DNA from: VXNE01 sp965203615
GTDB lineage: Bacteria; Pseudomonadota; Gammaproteobacteria; Pseudomonadales; Azotimanducaceae
Assembly (NCBI GenBank): GCA_965203615.1
Contig: OZ241900.1
Coordinates: forward strand, 4,402,001-4,466,000
DNA: 64,000 nt
Direction of reading: 5' to 3'
How positions within the stretch are numbered: position 1 is the first letter of the stretch; each line of letters opens with the position of its first letter. Shown here in pieces: positions 50,255 to 59,828 of the stretch. The notes beneath the pieces are model-generated. The model saw nothing but the letters and a program-made list of their open reading frames with translations, did not search any database and was not told the DNA's origin. The position numbers and the translations under genes are program-made.

Positions 50255-51469
50255 ATGCCGGGACCGCTCGACGGCATTCGCGTCATCGACTTCACGACCA
50301 TGGTCGCGGGGCCTTATGCGACGATGATCCTTGCCGACCAGGGCGCGGACGTGATCAAGGTCGAAGCGCCGCTGGCGAGCGATCACGCGCGTCGCGCGGG
50401 ATACGGGGCGAGGCACTTCACCGCCGCCTTCGTCAACAACAACCGCAACAAGCGCTCGCTGTCGGTTGATGCGAAGCGTCCTTCCGGGCGCGATGCGATA
50501 TTGCGGCTGGCGCAAACAGCGGACGTGTTTCTGCAGAATTTTCGGCCCGGCGTCATGGCACGGCTTGGGCTCGACGAGCCGGATCTGCGGAAATCGAACC
50601 CGGACATCGTTTACGTCTCCATCAGCGGCTGGGGCGAGAACGGACCCCTGGCGCACAAACCCGTTTATGACCCGATCATCCAGGCGCTATCGGGCCTCGC
50701 CACCGTGCAGGCCGGATCCGACACCGAGCGTCCACGCCTCATTCGGACGATTCTCCCGGACAAGCTCACGGGAATGACCGCGGCGCAGGCGGTGTCGAGC
50801 GCGTTGCTCGCCCGCGAACGCACGGGCAAGGGCCAGCATGTGCGGCTGTCGATGCTCGACGCCATCATCGCCTTCATGTGGGCGTCCGACATGGGCGGTC
50901 TGACCTTTGTCGGCAAGGAGGTCAGCGTGCAGCGGGCGGCCACGTTCATCGACCTGATCTACGAGACCCGCACCGACTACATCAGCGTGTCGGTGATGAC
51001 TAACCAGCAATGGGAGGGATTCTGCCGCGCGGTCGGTCGGCCCGAGTGGCTTCGCGATGCGCGCTTCGAGACACCCGCCGGTCGCGACCGCCACGCCAAC
51101 GAGCGGCTCGAACTCATGCAGTCGGCGCTGATCGAGCGAAGCGCCGAAGACTGGCTCGACATACTCGACACGGCAGGGGTGCCGTGTGCCCCGGTACTCA
51201 AACGCGCCGAGGTCGTGGATCATCCGCAGGTGCGGGCGAGCGGCATCGTCATCGAAACGGATCATCCACACGCGGGGCGACTGCGCCAGGCGCGCAATGC
51301 CGCGCGGTTCGAAGGCACGCCCACCGAGGTGAATCGCGGTGCGCCACACCTGGGCGAGCATACGCTCGAGGTGCTGGGAGAACTCGACTATTCCGATGCC
51401 GAGATCGCCGAGCTTCTGGATTCGGGTACTGTCAGCACACCGGGTGATCCGGCCACGAATCCGGGCTAA
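50255..51469 (+). CDS. CaiB/BaiF class III CoA-transferase (2)
   Basis: A 404-residue paralogue starting at the ATG at 50255, where homology begins (LDGIRVIDFTTMVAGPYA). The likely catalytic aspartate is D169 in TILPDKLTG. Other family motifs are NNNRNKRSLSVD and LQNFRPGVM. The start has no good ribosome site, and a short duplicated ctgggctcc precedes it, so translation may be coupled to the upstream gene. A third member lies at 62141. Confidence 0.9.
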   Translation: MPGPLDGIRVIDFTTMVAGPYATMILADQGADVIKVEAPLASDHARRAGYGARHFTAAFVNNNRNKRSLSVDAKRPSGRDAILRLAQTADVFLQNFRPGVMARLGLDEPDLRKSNPDIVYVSISGWGENGPLAHKPVYDPIIQALSGLATVQAGSDTERPRLIRTILPDKLTGMTAAQAVSSALLARERTGKGQHVRLSMLDAIIAFMWASDMGGLTFVGKEVSVQRAATFIDLIYETRTDYISVSVMTNQQWEGFCRAVGRPEWLRDARFETPAGRDRHANERLELMQSALIERSAEDWLDILDTAGVPCAPVLKRAEVVDHPQVRASGIVIETDHPHAGRLRQARNAARFEGTPTEVNRGAPHLGEHTLEVLGELDYSDAEIAELLDSGTVSTPGDPATNPG

Positions 51470-51500
51470 GATCGACCGATCCGAAAGGGGGTTCCGCAGT

Positions 51501-52169
51501 ATGGCTCTGCAACAGAAACTACGTATACCAACGGCTACCGAAACGCTTCCGGGACGCGATAGCGCGATGCCGATCCCCGCGGGGCACTTCGTCAACGGCA
51601 ATCCCCTGAGCCCGCCGTTTCCCGACGGGATGCAACGCTTGCTGGTCGGGATGGGGTGTTTCTGGGGTGCCGAGAGAATGTTCTGGCAGACACCGGGAGT
51701 CCACGTCACGGCTGTGGGATACGCGGCGGGCACCACGCCAAACCCTTACTACGAGGAAGTCTGTTCAGGCCTGACCGGTCATAACGAGGTGGTGCTGGCG
51801 GTGTTCGATCCGAACGCCGTGACTTACGCCGAGTTGCTGAAGGTCTTCTGGGAGGGCCACGATCCGACCCAGGGAATGCGCCAGGGCAACGACCTGGGCA
51901 CGCAGTACCGGTCCGGCCTCTATGTGTTCGACGCGGAGCAGGCGCGGCTCGCGGAACGCTCTCGCGACGCGTACCAGCAGGCTCTGGTCACCGCCGGTTT
52001 CGGGCAGATCACCACGGAGATCCAACCGGCCCCCGTCTTCTACTACGCCGAGCACTATCACCAGCAGTACCTGGCCAAGGTGCCGCACGGCTATTGCGGG
52101 CTCGGTGGCACGGGTGTTTCCTGCGACGTGCAGCCACTGGTGACGTTGGAAGCAGGTTTCGGCGACTGA
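51501..52169 (+). CDS. msrA: Peptide methionine sulfoxide reductase MsrA
   Basis: A 222-residue enzyme that reduces the S form of methionine sulfoxide. The catalytic cysteine is C53 in GCFWGAE. Family segments include GYAAGTTPNPYYEEVCSG (about 71-88), GHNEVV, HDPTQGMRQGNDLGTQYRS and YYAEHYHQQYL. Likely resolving cysteines are C202 (GYCGLGG) and C212. The N-terminal extension of about 40 residues is like that of E. coli MsrA. The ATG at 51501 has a purine-rich stretch upstream. It may be co-transcribed with the CoA-transferases. Confidence 0.95.
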   Translation: MALQQKLRIPTATETLPGRDSAMPIPAGHFVNGNPLSPPFPDGMQRLLVGMGCFWGAERMFWQTPGVHVTAVGYAAGTTPNPYYEEVCSGLTGHNEVVLAVFDPNAVTYAELLKVFWEGHDPTQGMRQGNDLGTQYRSGLYVFDAEQARLAERSRDAYQQALVTAGFGQITTEIQPAPVFYYAEHYHQQYLAKVPHGYCGLGGTGVSCDVQPLVTLEAGFGD

Positions 52170-52208
52170 TCGACCGCGCGTTGATGCAGCCGGTGGAGCC
52201 GACACGCT

Positions 52209-53627
52209 TTGCGTGAATCACGTCCCGTGGGAGATCGAATCGGCATCGGCATCGACTTCGGCACGTCGAACTCCGCCGCCGCGGTATACGACGGGCATTC
52301 CCTGCGCCTCGTTCGGCTGGAAGAAGATTCCGCCATCCTGCCGTCGGCAACCTACATCGACAGGGCCCTGCGCACGCGGACCGGGCGTCGCGCCATCAAA
52401 CGCTATATCGAGGACAACGTCGGACGCACCGTCGAGCTCATACCGGAGGTGATCGGCGAGGCGTCACTGGCGTTGAGTGGGGATTCGGGAAGCCGAGAGG
52501 GGCCGCAGGTCCTGACGCGCAAGATCTACGGCCAACCGGTCAAGGATAGCGGTCTGCGCGGGCGCCTGTTTCGCGGCACGAAGCGCCTGCTTGGCCGGGA
52601 TGACGTGCGCCGCTTGATGGTCTTCGATCACCCGTTTCGGCTTGTCGCCCTGATTACGCCGATCCTGCTGCGCATCCGAAGTGCCTTGCATGATCTCGGT
52701 GCGGCGCAGCCGCGCGACGGCTGCATGGGGCATCCGGTCAACTTTGAGGGTCGCGCCGCCCACCGCAACACGTTGGCGCTGGCTCGCCTCGGCGAGGCGT
52801 ACGGGCATGCGGGCTTCGACGAGACCCGGTTTTTCCCTGAACCCGTGGCGGCGGCCGTCGGATACCTGCATGCACAGCCGGGCACCACTGGAACACGCAT
52901 CCTCACCGTCGACTTCGGGGGCGGCACGCTGGATCTATGTGTGCTGGAGAGAACCGGCCGGGGTATGGAATTTCGGACGGTGACCACGCATGGCATCGCG
53001 CTGGGTGGCGACCGGATCGATCAGCGTATCTTCAGCAAGCTCCTGTTCCCCCTGCTCGGCAAGGGTGAGCGGTGGAAGCGCAGGGGAGCGGAGCGGGTCA
53101 TCGAAACGCCGTTTCCCTTCGAGCGCTACGAGGAACTGCTCCTCAACTGGGCCGTGACCTACATGTTGAGTCAGAACCGGTACACCACGCCGGTGCTCGA
53201 CTGTATCGCGCAGGATGGTCCGGCCCGTTTCAAGTTTCGGCGCTTGCGGGATCTCATCCAGCAGAACTATGGCTACCGTGTATTCCAGGCGATCCGGGCG
53301 CTCAAGGCTGAATTGTCCGCCGAGGAAGAGGCCGTGCTCGACATTCCCGAAATCGACGTGGAACTGCGCGTCACGCGCGCCGTGTTCGAGGCGCTCATCG
53401 CCGACCTGCTGGAGGAGTTCGAGCGGGCGGTGGACGACACCCTCGCACGGGTAAAGCTACCGCCCGAGGAGATCGACATCGTCCTGCGCACCGGTGGCTC
53501 CTCGCTGATTCCCGCCGTGCGCCGGATCCTGGACCGGAGATTCCCCGGTCGCGTGGTGGAGCATGATCCCTTCACCGGCGTGGCGTCGGGCCTCGCCATT
53601 GCCCACTACTACGACCTGGCCTCCTGA
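52209..53627 (+). CDS. Hsp70-family (YegD-like) protein
   Basis: A 472-residue protein with the actin-fold ATPase motifs of Hsp70: phosphate-1 GIDFGTSNS (about residues 14-22), phosphate-2 VDFGGGTLDL (near 233-242) and the adenosine motif RTGGSSLIPAV (about 428-438). It lacks the C-terminal peptide-binding and lid domains of DnaK, as YegD-type proteins do, so its client handling is unclear. The start is a TTG at 52209 (GGAG ten bases upstream) or a GTG at 52227. It converges with the Nudix gene. Confidence 0.88.
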   Translation: MRESRPVGDRIGIGIDFGTSNSAAAVYDGHSLRLVRLEEDSAILPSATYIDRALRTRTGRRAIKRYIEDNVGRTVELIPEVIGEASLALSGDSGSREGPQVLTRKIYGQPVKDSGLRGRLFRGTKRLLGRDDVRRLMVFDHPFRLVALITPILLRIRSALHDLGAAQPRDGCMGHPVNFEGRAAHRNTLALARLGEAYGHAGFDETRFFPEPVAAAVGYLHAQPGTTGTRILTVDFGGGTLDLCVLERTGRGMEFRTVTTHGIALGGDRIDQRIFSKLLFPLLGKGERWKRRGAERVIETPFPFERYEELLLNWAVTYMLSQNRYTTPVLDCIAQDGPARFKFRRLRDLIQQNYGYRVFQAIRALKAELSAEEEAVLDIPEIDVELRVTRAVFEALIADLLEEFERAVDDTLARVKLPPEEIDIVLRTGGSSLIPAVRRILDRRFPGRVVEHDPFTGVASGLAIAHYYDLAS

Positions 53628-53648
53628 CGGCTGGATTTGTCCGTAGGG

Positions 53649-54233
53649 TTAATCCCGGCGGCTGTAGCCCGGGTCTAACACTTCGAACAACGTCTCGATC
53701 ATTCGGTACGTCAGGCCCCAGACGAAGTGCCCACCCGGCACGCGGTAGCCGCTGAATGGCGTCTGGACTCCGCCGATCGGACGGTTTTCGCTGCCATGGC
53801 TGCGGCCGCCGTGCATCGGCGCGAGCGGCGACCACACGACGGCGTCCACTTCGTCGCTGAGGTCGAAAGACGGGTCGCCGCGCAGGAAGAAGACGAACGG
53901 AGAGACCAGCATGTCGAACGCGCGCCGCGAAGGGCGCTGCTGCGATAGTTCCCCGATCATGTTCGCGCGGTCGACGGCCAGCCCGATCTCCTCCTCGGTC
54001 TCTCGCAGGGCGGCCGCGGCGAGGTCGATGTCCTGCGGCTCACGGTGACCGCCGGGAAAGGCCATGTCGCCGGACCACGGGTCTCCTTCGTGTTCCGCGC
54101 GCTTGATCAACAGGACGTCCGTGTCGCCCGCGCGTTCGCGCAGGACGATCGCCACCGCCGCCTGGAGCGTCTCGCGCGTGGGGGCGAAGCGCGTCGGCTC
54201 GTGCAAGGCGAGCCGTGCCTTGATGTCGGTCAT
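53649..54233 (-). CDS. Nudix hydrolase (CoA pyrophosphatase-like)
   Basis: A 194-residue Nudix enzyme with the box GGHREPQD...AALRETEEEIGL (about residues 61-85), holding the REtEEE metal-binding core. The following SQQRPSR and PFVFFL segments resemble the CoA/acyl-CoA pyrophosphatase branch (NUDT7/8, YeaB), which hydrolyses CoA to 4'-phosphopantetheine and 3',5'-ADP. The substrate is inferred only. The ATG at 54233 is preferred to a GTG at 54242. Confidence 0.88.
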   Translation of the reverse strand: MTDIKARLALHEPTRFAPTRETLQAAVAIVLRERAGDTDVLLIKRAEHEGDPWSGDMAFPGGHREPQDIDLAAAALRETEEEIGLAVDRANMIGELSQQRPSRRAFDMLVSPFVFFLRGDPSFDLSDEVDAVVWSPLAPMHGGRSHGSENRPIGGVQTPFSGYRVPGGHFVWGLTYRMIETLFEVLDPGYSRRD

Positions 54234-54262
54234 GGGAAGCACTCGGCTATGATACGCGCCCG

Positions 54263-54688
54263 ATGTCCCTCAGATCTTCCGCCAACCGGTGTTTCGTGTG
54301 CGGTCCGGGCAATCCCTGGGGCCTGCGCGTCGGGTTTCGCCTGGAGGGCGAAGTATGTCGCGCTGAGTTCACGCCGAATAACCAGTGCGTCGGTTATGAA
54401 GGCGTGACGCACGGCGGCATACTCTTCAGCCTGCTGGACGACGTCATGGCCAATTGGGTCTTCCTCCAGGGTGAGCGCTGTTCAACGGCGAAGGCGGACA
54501 TTCGCTATCGCCAGCCGCTCCCCGTGGGGGTGAGGATCGATCTCGAAGGCCGTTTGCTGCGGCGCCGGGGTCGGGTTGCGATGCTTGAGGGCAGAGCCAT
54601 CCGGCAAGATAACGGAGTTGTCGTTGCCGAAGCCGCCGGGAGTTTCGTCGTGGAGGACTGGACGGGCGGCGGCGGCGAGGAAGTCTGA
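54263..54688 (+). CDS. PaaI-like hotdog-fold thioesterase
   Basis: A 141-residue protein of the hotdog-fold thioesterase superfamily. The segments CFVCGPGNPWGLR, VTHGGILFSLLDDVMA (HGG loop with following Asp about 18 residues in) and ADIRYRQPLPVG are typical. It probably hydrolyses acyl-CoA, but the substrate is unknown. It starts 29 bases from the divergent Nudix start and converges with lysR. Confidence 0.85.
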   Translation: MSLRSSANRCFVCGPGNPWGLRVGFRLEGEVCRAEFTPNNQCVGYEGVTHGGILFSLLDDVMANWVFLQGERCSTAKADIRYRQPLPVGVRIDLEGRLLRRRGRVAMLEGRAIRQDNGVVVAEAAGSFVVEDWTGGGGEEV

Positions 54689-54704
54689 ATCGCAGGCGAT
54701 CGTT

Positions 54705-55595
54705 CTACGCGGAGCCCCGTTCGGCGCCGGTACCGGCACGACCCAGCAGTAGTTCTTCGGCTTCCTCGAAAGCGTCGCCCACGAAGCGCATGAATTCCCG
54801 AATGCGCGCCGACGAGCGCAGGTCCGGGTGCGCCAACAGCCAAATCTCCCGGGCCACGACGGGGCGGGGCGGTTCGACGCGAACGAGCCCGGAATCCGGA
54901 TCGCCCAGCAGACACGGCAGCGGACCCAGACCGATGCCGGTGCGCAGGGCAGCGAGTTGCATGGACACATTGGTGCAGCGTGTCCGAACCGGCGCGCTCT
55001 CGAATGCATCGCGGTGGAAGTCGAGGCGAAATGCTGACAAATCGACCCATCCGACGGTGCCGTTGTCGTGCTCCCCGGCGATGGCCGGCGTCCCATACAC
55101 GGCAAAGGCCAACTCGCCGACACGCCGGCCGATCAGGTGTTGGGGCGGATCATCGGTGATCATGAGGGCGCAGTCCGCCTCGCCGAGACCAATATTGGGA
55201 GGCGTGGATGGATCGACCAATTCGATTTGCATTCCGGCGTGCGTGCGGGACAGCGATGCGATGGCCGGCAATGCGACGGGCGCCAGGGTAATGGGAACGG
55301 ATGCCGTGATGCGGCCGGCCAAACTCTGGTCGCTGCCCGCCACACGGCGACGCAAATCCGCAATCTGTTCGGCGATGGCGTCCACCCCTTCCAGTGCGCT
55401 TCGGCCGGCGTCCGTAATCTGCAGGCCTCCGGGATTGCGGTGGAACAGTTTCGCGTCGAGCTGCCGTTCGAGCTGGTCGAGCCGACGCGTCACGGTAGAA
55501 GCATGCACGTCCAGCGCGCTTGCGGCACGGCGCACCGTTCGAGCACGGGCGAGCACCTGGAACATGCGGAGATCGTCCCAATGAAGATCGGCCAT
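54705..55595 (-). CDS. LysR-family transcriptional regulator
   Basis: A 296-residue regulator. The N-terminal winged helix has WDDLRMFQVLARARTVRRAA and STVTRRLDQLERQL (about residues 6-43). An effector-binding domain of about 200 residues follows. The frame is open upstream to 55715, but the ATG at 55595 begins the usual LysR pattern. Two palindromes lie 66-118 bases upstream of the start and are candidate autoregulatory sites. The target genes are not evident. Confidence 0.9.
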   Translation of the reverse strand: MADLHWDDLRMFQVLARARTVRRAASALDVHASTVTRRLDQLERQLDAKLFHRNPGGLQITDAGRSALEGVDAIAEQIADLRRRVAGSDQSLAGRITASVPITLAPVALPAIASLSRTHAGMQIELVDPSTPPNIGLGEADCALMITDDPPQHLIGRRVGELAFAVYGTPAIAGEHDNGTVGWVDLSAFRLDFHRDAFESAPVRTRCTNVSMQLAALRTGIGLGPLPCLLGDPDSGLVRVEPPRPVVAREIWLLAHPDLRSSARIREFMRFVGDAFEEAEELLLGRAGTGAERGSA

Positions 55596-55660
55596 CGTCG
55601 CCAAGTGGCCCTGTGTGCCCTTGTGGAGAGCCTGAAGTATCGCCCTGGTACTTGTATATA

Positions 55661-55677
55661 TGCAACACAGTGTTGCA
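55661..55677. promoter_or_regulatory. Palindrome upstream of lysR
   Basis: The arms tgcaacac and gtgttgca are separated by one base. It lies 66 bases upstream of the lysR start and has the T-N11-A form of LysR operators only loosely. Confidence 0.5.
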
Positions 55678-55698
55678 AAAGTGATGCTTGCAGCCAAC

Positions 55699-55713
55699 GT
55701 TACCTTAGGTAAC
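55699..55713. promoter_or_regulatory. Second palindrome upstream of lysR
   Basis: The arms gttacc and ggtaac flank tta. Spacing from the first palindrome is 38 bases centre to centre, close to four helical turns, which would put both on one DNA face. Confidence 0.45.
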
Positions 55714-55784
55714 AATCGTCAACAGTTTCGTTCCCTCCCCCTCGTAGGCTGCGTAGAAACCTCCCCGGTTTCTCCAGCCTACAC

Positions 55785-57890
55785 TTATTCTCCATTTCGC
55801 CCGCCGGATTCCGGCACCTCCTCGAGCGTACGGCGCAGAAACTCGAAGGCAAGCGCCCACATGTAGGCCCTCTGGGCATTGTCTGCGGCGCCGGCGTGCC
55901 CACCCTCGATGTTCTCGTAATAGAGCACCGAGTGACCCTGGCCGGTCATCTTTGCCGCCATCTTTCGCGCGTGACCGGGATGAACGCGGTCGTCGCGGGT
56001 GGACGTCGTCACCAACAGGGGCGGGTACCGCGTGTCGGGGTCGACATTGTGGTACGGCGAGAAGGACCTGATGAATGCCCATTCCTCGGGTTCGTCGGGG
56101 TCGCCGTACTCGGCCATCCAACTCGCGCCCGCAAGCAGTTCGTGATAGCGGCGCATGTCGAGCAGCGGGACCTGCGCCACCACAGCACCGAACAGGTCCG
56201 GGCGCATCGTCAGCATGTTGCCGACCAGCAGCCCACCGTTGCTGCCCCCCATCACGCCCAGTTGGGAGGGCGTGGTGACTGCCCGGCGAACCAGGTCTTC
56301 CGCGACCGCGATGAAGTCCTCGTACGCCCTGGGACGGTTCTCTTTCAGTGCGGCCTGGTGCCAGGCTGGACCGAACTCGCCGCCGCCGCGTATGTTGGCG
56401 ACGACGTAGACGCCGCCCTTTTCGAGCCACAGGGCGCCCACGCCAGCCGAGTATTCGGGCGTCATCGAGATTTCGAAGCCGCCGTAGCCGTAAAGCAGGG
56501 TCGGACGCGGGCCCTTGGCTTCCGGGTTCCGCACCAGGAAATAGGGAACTCTCGTGCCATCCGCAGAGGTTGCCCACTGCTGGGTGACCGACAAGCCGCG
56601 CGAGTCAAACATCGCCGGCATGCGCTTCAGGGATGTGCTCGATCCGCCGATGGTGCCGAGGGAGAGGGCGGCCGGCGTGATGTAGTCCGCGCTGTCGATG
56701 AAGTAGCGGTCATCCTCGTGGGGGTCTACCGCGCGCACGCTCAGGGTCTGCATCCCCCGGGGTTCCGTCAGGTCTCTTCGCGTCCAGCCGCCGGCGGTAG
56801 TCGTCGCCACGTAGACCCGATTGCGGACGTTTTCCATCACGTTGACGAGAACGTGGTTTCTGGTCGGGCTGTACTGGGCGAGGGAACCGGCGGGGCTCGG
56901 GTCGTACAAGATTTCGAACTTGCGCTCGCCATCCAGGAAACGCTCGAAATCCGACACGATCAGAGTCCCGGCGGCATATGTCCGACCGCCGGTGGTCCAG
57001 TCACTGTCCAGCGATACGAAGAGATGGTCCCGGTGGACCCTCCCCGTCGCGTCCGAGGGTATGTCGACGGTCTGCAACTTGCCTTCCCGGCGAATGAACA
57101 GCTCGGTGTTGTAGAAATCGATCCCGCGATAGACGAATTCCGTCTCGTACCCCGGCACGAGCGTGGTGTATGCGCCCACCAGGACATCCGTCCGCTTGCC
57201 CTCGAAGATGACTTTCGCGTCCGGGAGCGCCTCGCCCCGTCGCAACAGCTTGACCAGACGGGGATAGCCGGAGTCGGTCATCGTGTCGGGGCCGAAGTCC
57301 CTCGCGACTAAAAGGCTGTCCTTCCCGGCCCAGGAGAACGACCCCTTGGATTCGGGCAAATGAAAGCCGCCCGCCACGAACGACCTGGTGGAAAGATCGA
57401 ACTCGCGTACCACGACGGCGTCCGCGCCGCCTCGGGACAGCGCGACCAGACAGCGGTCGTAGGTCGGGACAAGGAACCTCGCGCCCGAGAATACCCAGTT
57501 CTCGTTCTCTTCCCGCGCCAGGGCGTCGACATCCAGAACGGTTTCCCATGCCGGTTCGCGTTTGCGGTATTCGTCCAGCGTAGTCCGGCGCCAGATGCCC
57601 CGGGGGTGTTCCGCGTCCTGCCAGAAGTTGTAGTAGTACGGCCCCGACTTCGAGATGTAGGGGATCCGGTCGACGGAATCGAAAATTTCCCGTAAACGCC
57701 GCTCCGACGCGGAGAATGACTTCCCCCGGGCCAGTGCATCCCGCGCATCCCGGTTGCGCTCCAGGACCCACGACATGGCCCTGTCGCCATCGATGTCCTC
57801 GAGCCAGAGATAGGGGTCGTCTTCGTTCGCTTGCGTCATTGCGATGTATCCGAACAGGAGAAGTGCGGCGATACGCCTGGTACTTGCCAT
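55785..57890 (-). CDS. Prolyl oligopeptidase-family serine peptidase (S9)
   Basis: A 701-residue exported peptidase. The N-terminus has a Sec signal (residues 1-21). A seven-bladed propeller-like region precedes the C-terminal alpha/beta hydrolase domain, whose nucleophile is S550 in MGGSNGG. The acid lies in STRDDRVHP and the histidine in EGGHAG, completing the triad. The N-terminal YLWLEDIDGDRAMSWV matches S9A prolyl oligopeptidases, which cleave short peptides after proline. Export suggests periplasmic peptide scavenging. Confidence 0.93.
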   Translation of the reverse strand: MASTRRIAALLLFGYIAMTQANEDDPYLWLEDIDGDRAMSWVLERNRDARDALARGKSFSASERRLREIFDSVDRIPYISKSGPYYYNFWQDAEHPRGIWRRTTLDEYRKREPAWETVLDVDALAREENENWVFSGARFLVPTYDRCLVALSRGGADAVVVREFDLSTRSFVAGGFHLPESKGSFSWAGKDSLLVARDFGPDTMTDSGYPRLVKLLRRGEALPDAKVIFEGKRTDVLVGAYTTLVPGYETEFVYRGIDFYNTELFIRREGKLQTVDIPSDATGRVHRDHLFVSLDSDWTTGGRTYAAGTLIVSDFERFLDGERKFEILYDPSPAGSLAQYSPTRNHVLVNVMENVRNRVYVATTTAGGWTRRDLTEPRGMQTLSVRAVDPHEDDRYFIDSADYITPAALSLGTIGGSSTSLKRMPAMFDSRGLSVTQQWATSADGTRVPYFLVRNPEAKGPRPTLLYGYGGFEISMTPEYSAGVGALWLEKGGVYVVANIRGGGEFGPAWHQAALKENRPRAYEDFIAVAEDLVRRAVTTPSQLGVMGGSNGGLLVGNMLTMRPDLFGAVVAQVPLLDMRRYHELLAGASWMAEYGDPDEPEEWAFIRSFSPYHNVDPDTRYPPLLVTTSTRDDRVHPGHARKMAAKMTGQGHSVLYYENIEGGHAGAADNAQRAYMWALAFEFLRRTLEEVPESGGRNGE

Positions 57891-57907
57891 CAGTTAACCG
57901 ACTCTCA

Positions 57908-58168
57908 TCAACGGTCGTTCGAACCCCTGATGAAATGGAACAGGAGCAGCAGCAACACGGCGCCGACGGTCGCCAGCACGAGGCTGATCAGGTCGAAGCC
58001 CGTGACCGCACCGATGCCCAGTTGCGTTCCTATGAAGCCGCCCACCACCGCGCCGACGATGCCGATGACGATGGTGGCGATAATCCCTCCCACTCCCTTC
58101 GTCGGTGTGAAGACCCTTGCCAATGCGCCAACCACCAACCCGAACAGGATCCAGCTCAGAATACCCAT
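57908..58168 (-). CDS. GlsB/YeaQ/YmgE-family membrane protein
   Basis: An 86-residue protein with three hydrophobic helices and the family pattern GLVVGALARVFTPTKGVGG at about residues 10-28, then a second glycine-rich helix and GGFIGTQLG. Members are small stress-associated membrane proteins of unknown mechanism. It lies 17 bases before the S9 peptidase start, so the two are likely co-transcribed. Confidence 0.9.
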   Translation of the reverse strand: MGILSWILFGLVVGALARVFTPTKGVGGIIATIVIGIVGAVVGGFIGTQLGIGAVTGFDLISLVLATVGAVLLLLLFHFIRGSNDR

Positions 58169-58185
58169 GGCACTTCGCGAAGACG

Positions 58186-59073
58186 TTATTCAGGCCACGA
58201 TACTACGTCTGGGGCGTTGATTGCGCGTGCGACGAAATCCGGTTCCTGCATGGGGATAAAGTGGGTCAGGTCCGGCCGGTATACGTCGCGTCCACACCGG
58301 AACGATGTGGCGAGTTGATCCCAGGTGGGCGAACGCGAGAAGTCCATCCGGGCTGGCGCCGCATTGCGGGGTGGGGCGCGGATAACCAGCACGTCGTGCG
58401 GCAAAGCGCGGACTTCGGAATAGATGTCCGTCCCGCCGCTGCCCATGTAGATGGCCGACTCGACAGCGGGCGGACAGGCTAGCGTGACGCCACCATCCGA
58501 TCCGGGGAGCACGCCATGACGACAGTAGTCGCGAAGCACGTCGGCACGCCAGAGCGCAAACGGCGGGCGGTCCATCAGCCGGTTGTGAAACTCCGTCCAG
58601 GACCCGAAGTGGGCCCTGCGCCGTGCGACCGGATGGGCCTCCGCGGATGCGAACGGCGGCTTGCGATGCCAGTCCCTGTACTCTTCGGGCGCAAGGATGA
58701 CGGGATCCACCAGTACCAGGCGTTCGAATCGCTCGACGCGGTTGTACGCGGCCTGAACCATGGCGTGACCACCCATGGAATGGCCGACACCGACTATGCG
58801 CGACAGCTCAAGCTGATCGATGAACGCGGTGAGGTCGGCACCGAACACGCGCCAGTCGTACGGCCCGGCCTTTCCGCTGCGCCCGTGGCCGCGCTGGTCG
58901 AGTGCGATCGCCCGGTAGCTCGAACCGAGGGCTGTCGCCACCGCATCCCAGCAGCGGGCATGGAATCCCGTTGCGTGCGCCATCACTACCGGCTGGCCAG
59001 AAGGATCGCCCCACTCGAACCACGCGATCTCGATGTCGCGCAGGTGAATACGGTGCTCGCGAGGTTCGTTCAA
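58186..59073 (-). CDS. Alpha/beta hydrolase
   Basis: A 295-residue alpha/beta hydrolase. The oxyanion-hole region HATGFHARCW, the LDQRGHGRSG loop and the nucleophile elbow GHSMGG (S99) are in the expected order; the acid probably lies in the D of PILAPE-to-PRMDFS region and the histidine in LTHFIPMQ near residue 272. There is no signal peptide. The ester or amide substrate is not predictable. It reads leftward into the GlsB-like gene with a short gap. Confidence 0.88.
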   Translation of the reverse strand: MNEPREHRIHLRDIEIAWFEWGDPSGQPVVMAHATGFHARCWDAVATALGSSYRAIALDQRGHGRSGKAGPYDWRVFGADLTAFIDQLELSRIVGVGHSMGGHAMVQAAYNRVERFERLVLVDPVILAPEEYRDWHRKPPFASAEAHPVARRRAHFGSWTEFHNRLMDRPPFALWRADVLRDYCRHGVLPGSDGGVTLACPPAVESAIYMGSGGTDIYSEVRALPHDVLVIRAPPRNAAPARMDFSRSPTWDQLATSFRCGRDVYRPDLTHFIPMQEPDFVARAINAPDVVSWPE

Positions 59074-59179
59074 TCTCGGTCCCGTCAGAGGATGGTCTCG
59101 GGCGGGGGATTATCCACGCTAGTGCTGGAACTTGGGGAGTCCTGGGTGACGTGCCCGGGGTTCGGCTAGAATTGGCGGC

Positions 59180-59737
59180 GTGACCGCGCAAACTACCAGG
59201 CACCAGATCGTCTCTTCCGATTCCGAGTCGCTGATCCGCGTCAATCGGTCGGACGAGCCCCTGGGATTTCTCGACAAGTCAGCTTGCCACGATGGCGATG
59301 GCGTGCTGCACCGCGCGTTCTCGGTGTTCGTACTGAACGCAGCCGGAGACCTCCTGCTCCAGCAGCGGCAACAGAGCAAACGGTTGTGGCCGGGATACTG
59401 GTCGAATAGCTGTTGCTCGCACCCTCGCGCGGGCGAGCAGATGGAGGAGGCCGTCGCGCGCCGGCTTGAGCAGGAACTCGGCATCCAGGCAGCGGTCGAG
59501 TTCGTCTTCAAGTTCGAGTACCGCGCCGTGTTCAAGGACATCGGTACCGAGCACGAACTCTGTTGGGTCTACGTGGGACAGACCGAAACGGCGCCCGTGG
59601 TCAACACATCGGAAATCGCCGCCTGGCGCTGGATTGCCCCGGCCGACCTCGATGCCGCGCTGCAGGAGTATCCGGAGAGCTATACGCCCTGGCTGAAGAT
59701 GGAGTGGAAGCGCCTGAGGGCGACCAACGCCATCTAG
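59180..59737 (+). CDS. idi: Isopentenyl-diphosphate delta-isomerase, type I
   Basis: A 185-residue Nudix-fold enzyme interconverting IPP and DMAPP in isoprenoid synthesis. The active-site cysteine is C78 in NSCCSHPRAGE and the metal/catalytic glutamates lie in GTEHELCWVY (about 122-131). The start is a GTG at 59180. The N-terminal 25 residues are longer than in some homologues. No other isoprenoid gene is beside it. Confidence 0.93.
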   Translation: MTAQTTRHQIVSSDSESLIRVNRSDEPLGFLDKSACHDGDGVLHRAFSVFVLNAAGDLLLQQRQQSKRLWPGYWSNSCCSHPRAGEQMEEAVARRLEQELGIQAAVEFVFKFEYRAVFKDIGTEHELCWVYVGQTETAPVVNTSEIAAWRWIAPADLDAALQEYPESYTPWLKMEWKRLRATNAI

Positions 59738-59828
59738 CGGCAAGGCCGGCTGGACTGACCGATTTTTTCTCCGCGGGCGTCTCGCGGGCGGCTATTATGC
59801 GCATCGCTACATCTGTGAGGAGAATTCC

